NCBI GenBank assembly: GCA_004193285.1
Contig: SECP01000070.1
Location: 1-32,805, forward strand
Length of the DNA: 32,805 nt
Direction of reading: 5' to 3'
DNA from: Myxococcales bacterium
GTDB taxonomy: Bacteria; Myxococcota_A; Polyangia; Polyangiales; Polyangiaceae
The stretch's first letter is position 1. The number at the start of each line of letters is the position of its first letter. This document shows, in pieces, positions 30,854-32,805 of the stretch. The notes beneath the pieces are model-generated. The model did no database searches. It was not told the DNA's origin and was given only the letters and a program-made list of their open reading frames with translations. The position numbers and the translations under genes were made by a program.

Positions 30854-32188
30854 ATGGCAACCGAACAAGGCAAGAAGGACTCGGAACAGCGGCCGAAGAA
30901 GTCGGCTGGTGGCGCGGGCGGCAAAGGCGGCGGCAAGAGCGCGAGCGGCGCCGCCGGTTCGGCGCCCGAGTACGCAGCCGACAACATCCGCCTCGGCGCG
31001 GCAGGTCAGGCTCTTTTCACGAAAGCTGCGGCCGTGGGCGTCATCGGTATTGCCGCCGCGGCCGGCCTGGGCGCCGCTGCCGGCGACGACTTCAAGCGCT
31101 TCTCGCTCTCTTACGTCACCGCGTACATGTGGGTTCTAGCGCTCGCGCTCGGGGCCCTGTTCTGGGTCACGCTGCAGAACTTGGTCAACTCGCACTGGAG
31201 CATCGTGCTGCGTCGGGTGGGCGAGCTCGTTGCTTCCCAAGCGCCCCTCATGGCGCTCCTGGCGCTGCCGGTCGTAGTGCCGATCTTCACCGGCCACTCC
31301 TCGATCTACGTCTGGTCCAACCACGAGGCCGCGGAGCACAACCACCTGCTCCACCACAAGGCCGCGTACCTCAACCCGACGTTCTTCTTCATCCGCTTCG
31401 TCGTCTACTTCGCGTTCTGGACCCTGCTCGCGCGCTACTTCCTGAAGAGCTCGCTCGCGCAGGACGTGAGCAAGGAGCCGGCCGTGATCATGAGCAGGAT
31501 GCGCGCGGTCGCCGGACCCGCGATGATCGGCTTCGGCCTGACGATGACGTTTTGCGCCATCGACCTGCTCATGTCGCTGGACCCGCTGTGGTTCAGCACC
31601 ATCTTCGGCGTTTACTACCTCGCCAGCTGCATCCAGGGTAACAACGCGTTCCTCGCGCTGGTTGCGATGTGGCTGCACAAGCGCGGCGTGCTGAAAAAGA
31701 GCGTCACGACCGAGCACTTCCACGACCTCGGGAAGATGGTCTTCGCCTTCACGATCTTCTGGGCGTACGTCGGCTTCTCCCAGTTCATGCTGATCTGGTA
31801 CGCGAACATTCCGGAAGAGACCGGCTGGTTCAAAGAGCGCTTCAGCGGTGGTTGGACCGGCGGTTGGGGTCTGGTGAGCGCCATCCTGTTGTTCGGGCAC
31901 TTCGTCGTCCCGTTCTTCGGCCTACTTTCTCGCCACATCAAGCGCCGCCGCTCGACGCTCGCCTTCTGGTGCATCTGGCAGCTGCTCATGATCTACCTCG
32001 ACATGTACTGGTTGGTCCTGCCGACGGGCGGCTACCACTCCCCGCCCTTCGGGCTGGTGGACGTTTGCTGCATGGTCGGCGTGATGGGCGTCTTCATCGC
32101 TGGCATTGCGCTGCGCGCCAAATCCCTCAACCTCATGCCCACGAACGACCCGCGGCTGCAGAAGTCGCTGGCCTTCACGAACATCTGA
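30854..32188 (+). CDS. actF: Alternative complex III membrane subunit ActF
   Basis: A 444-residue integral membrane protein with about ten helices, a homologue of ActC-type subunits. Recognisable segments are YVTAYMWVLALALGALFWVTLQNLV, PTFFFIRFVVYFAFW, and DLGKMVFAFTIFWAYVGFSQFMLIWYANIPEE, the last being highly characteristic of ActF. A periplasmic or loop stretch is histidine-rich (WSNHEAAEHNHLLHHKAAYLN). The N-terminal 45 residues are Lys/Gly/Ala-rich and cytoplasmic. The ATG at 30854 is preceded by GAGAGACG; a GTG at 30842 would add four residues and overlap actDE. In ACIII structures ActF carries a proposed proton pathway. It ends 3 bp before the next gene. Confidence 0.94.
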   Translation: MATEQGKKDSEQRPKKSAGGAGGKGGGKSASGAAGSAPEYAADNIRLGAAGQALFTKAAAVGVIGIAAAAGLGAAAGDDFKRFSLSYVTAYMWVLALALGALFWVTLQNLVNSHWSIVLRRVGELVASQAPLMALLALPVVVPIFTGHSSIYVWSNHEAAEHNHLLHHKAAYLNPTFFFIRFVVYFAFWTLLARYFLKSSLAQDVSKEPAVIMSRMRAVAGPAMIGFGLTMTFCAIDLLMSLDPLWFSTIFGVYYLASCIQGNNAFLALVAMWLHKRGVLKKSVTTEHFHDLGKMVFAFTIFWAYVGFSQFMLIWYANIPEETGWFKERFSGGWTGGWGLVSAILLFGHFVVPFFGLLSRHIKRRRSTLAFWCIWQLLMIYLDMYWLVLPTGGYHSPPFGLVDVCCMVGVMGVFIAGIALRAKSLNLMPTNDPRLQKSLAFTNI

Positions 32189-32191
32189 GCC

Positions 32192-32805
32192 ATGGCTACC
32201 GAATCCGATAACGTCAATTCTGGTGCGCTCGGAACCCTCGTAGCCGTGGGTACGATCGCCTTCTTCGGCATCGCCCTCGTCGTCACCGCGCTCGTCCGCG
32301 CAGAGATGCAGGAAGAGCTGGAGAAGAAAGAGATCAGCGCGGATCGTCCCTACCGGGACCTCCTCGCGGATCAAACGGCGAAGCTCGCCGCGCCGGCCAC
32401 GTACGTGGACCGCGCGAGCGGCAAGGTGTCGCTGCCCATCGATCGCGCCATGGAGCTCACGGTGGAGGGGCTCAAGAAGGATCCGAACAGCGCCACGCCG
32501 GTGGCCGCGGGCGGCACCGGCGGCACCGGCGGCGCGGGCGGCGCCGACGCCGCTGCGGCTGGCGGTGGTACCGGCGGCGCGGGCGGTACCGGCGGCGCGG
32601 GTGGTACCGGCGGCGCCGGCGCGAAGCCGGCTGACGAAGCCGTCAACGCGGAGCCCAAGTCCTCGGCGGAGGGCCAGCCCAAGGAAGAGCCGAAAGAAAA
32701 GGGCGAGGAAAAGAAGGACGAGAAGAAGGGCGAAAAGGAGAAAAAGAAAGCTCCTGCGCCCAAGCCGCCCGCCCCCGTCGCCCCCGCACCGACCCCAACT
32801 AATGG
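32192..32805 (+). CDS. Single-pass membrane protein with Gly-rich and Lys/Glu-rich tail, cut by window edge
   Basis: The frame is open from the ATG at 32192 to the window end (204 codons, no stop), starting 3 bp after actF, so it belongs to the operon. Residues 1-12 are polar, 13-35 are a membrane helix (TLVAVGTIAFFGIALVVTALV), and the following stretch is charged (EMQEELEKKE). A segment with YVDRASGKVSLPIDRAMEL resembles the Y-x-W-V-D-x-x-x-G-V-V-R-I-P-I-x-R-A-M motif I recall from small proteins encoded beside ACIII and caa3 oxidase genes. After about residue 108 comes a Gly-Gly-Thr/Gly-Gly-Ala repeat tract (DNA 32510-32625), then a Lys/Glu-rich stretch and a Pro/Ala-rich end. It could be a small ACIII accessory subunit in the position of ActG; homology to ActG is not shown. 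Confidence 0.75.
   Translation, partial: MATESDNVNSGALGTLVAVGTIAFFGIALVVTALVRAEMQEELEKKEISADRPYRDLLADQTAKLAAPATYVDRASGKVSLPIDRAMELTVEGLKKDPNSATPVAAGGTGGTGGAGGADAAAAGGGTGGAGGTGGAGGTGGAGAKPADEAVNAEPKSSAEGQPKEEPKEKGEEKKDEKKGEKEKKKAPAPKPPAPVAPAPTPTN
32508..32625 (+). repeat. Codon-level GGT/GGC repeat encoding Gly-Gly-Thr and Gly-Gly-Ala units
   Basis: About ten units of nine bases (GGCGGCACC, GGCGGCGCG, GGTGGTACC variants) encode a Gly-rich linker inside the last gene, interrupted by Ala-Asp-Ala residues. The 9-bp period keeps the reading frame and is prone to length change. Confidence 0.8.

Overview
The window is GC-rich chromosomal DNA from a Gram-negative bacterium, most likely a myxobacterium (Myxococcota, Polyangiaceae-like). 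This is inferred from gene content: an alternative complex III (act) respiratory operon, lipoproteins with Gly/Ala/Thr/Ser linkers and Cys-rich segments, an HDOD response regulator, a TPR protein with a proline-rich linker, and very high GC at third codon positions. No database search was possible, so family names rest on motifs and remembered family sequences.

Layout. Bases 1-2215 hold no credible gene. They consist almost entirely of four unrelated repeat families: an octamer array, a long array of palindrome-bearing units of about 120-205 bp, a 119-bp tandem repeat, and a 93-bp duplication that reaches into the 3' end of the first gene. From 2216 to 5219 come a DUF1232 membrane protein and an M19 dipeptidase on the minus strand, then a divergent receiver-HDOD regulator. 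From 5220 to 9961 come a convergent gap with an isolated operator-like palindrome, a VWA lipoprotein, an atypical SDR divergent from an MmyB-type HTH regulator, and a DUF808 membrane protein. From 9968 to 12187 come a thioredoxin-fold protein and a coupled pair made of a PP-loop ATPase and a BtuF-like protein without a signal peptide. From 12177 to 18486, all minus strand, come carB, a FliJ/YscO-like coiled-coil protein and an Slt70-like lytic transglycosylase; the last two overlap. From 18610 to 20882 a TPR membrane protein and a lipoprotein are coupled through a TGATG overlap.

From 20901 the plus strand carries a promoter, rpmI and rplT (without infC beside them), a long gap, a group-2-like sigma-70 factor and a strong intrinsic terminator. 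A promoter at 24178 then leads into the ACIII operon actA-actB-actC-actDE-actF and a truncated single-pass membrane protein that runs off the end. The act genes encode a quinol-oxidising complex: a pentaheme cytochrome (ActA), an iron-sulfur/molybdopterin-fold subunit (ActB), two large quinone-site membrane subunits (ActC, ActF), and here a single polypeptide joining the DUF3341 subunit (ActD) to the monoheme cytochrome c (ActE). Terminal oxidase genes would be expected just beyond the right edge.

No clear novel defence or mobile system is visible. The least explained items are the repeat block at 1-2236, the PP-loop/BtuF-like gene pair, the FliJ-like/transglycosylase pair behind carB, the orphan palindrome at 5406-5423, and the low-complexity protein at the end of the act operon. 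No tRNA, rRNA, CRISPR array, transposase or integrase was recognised.
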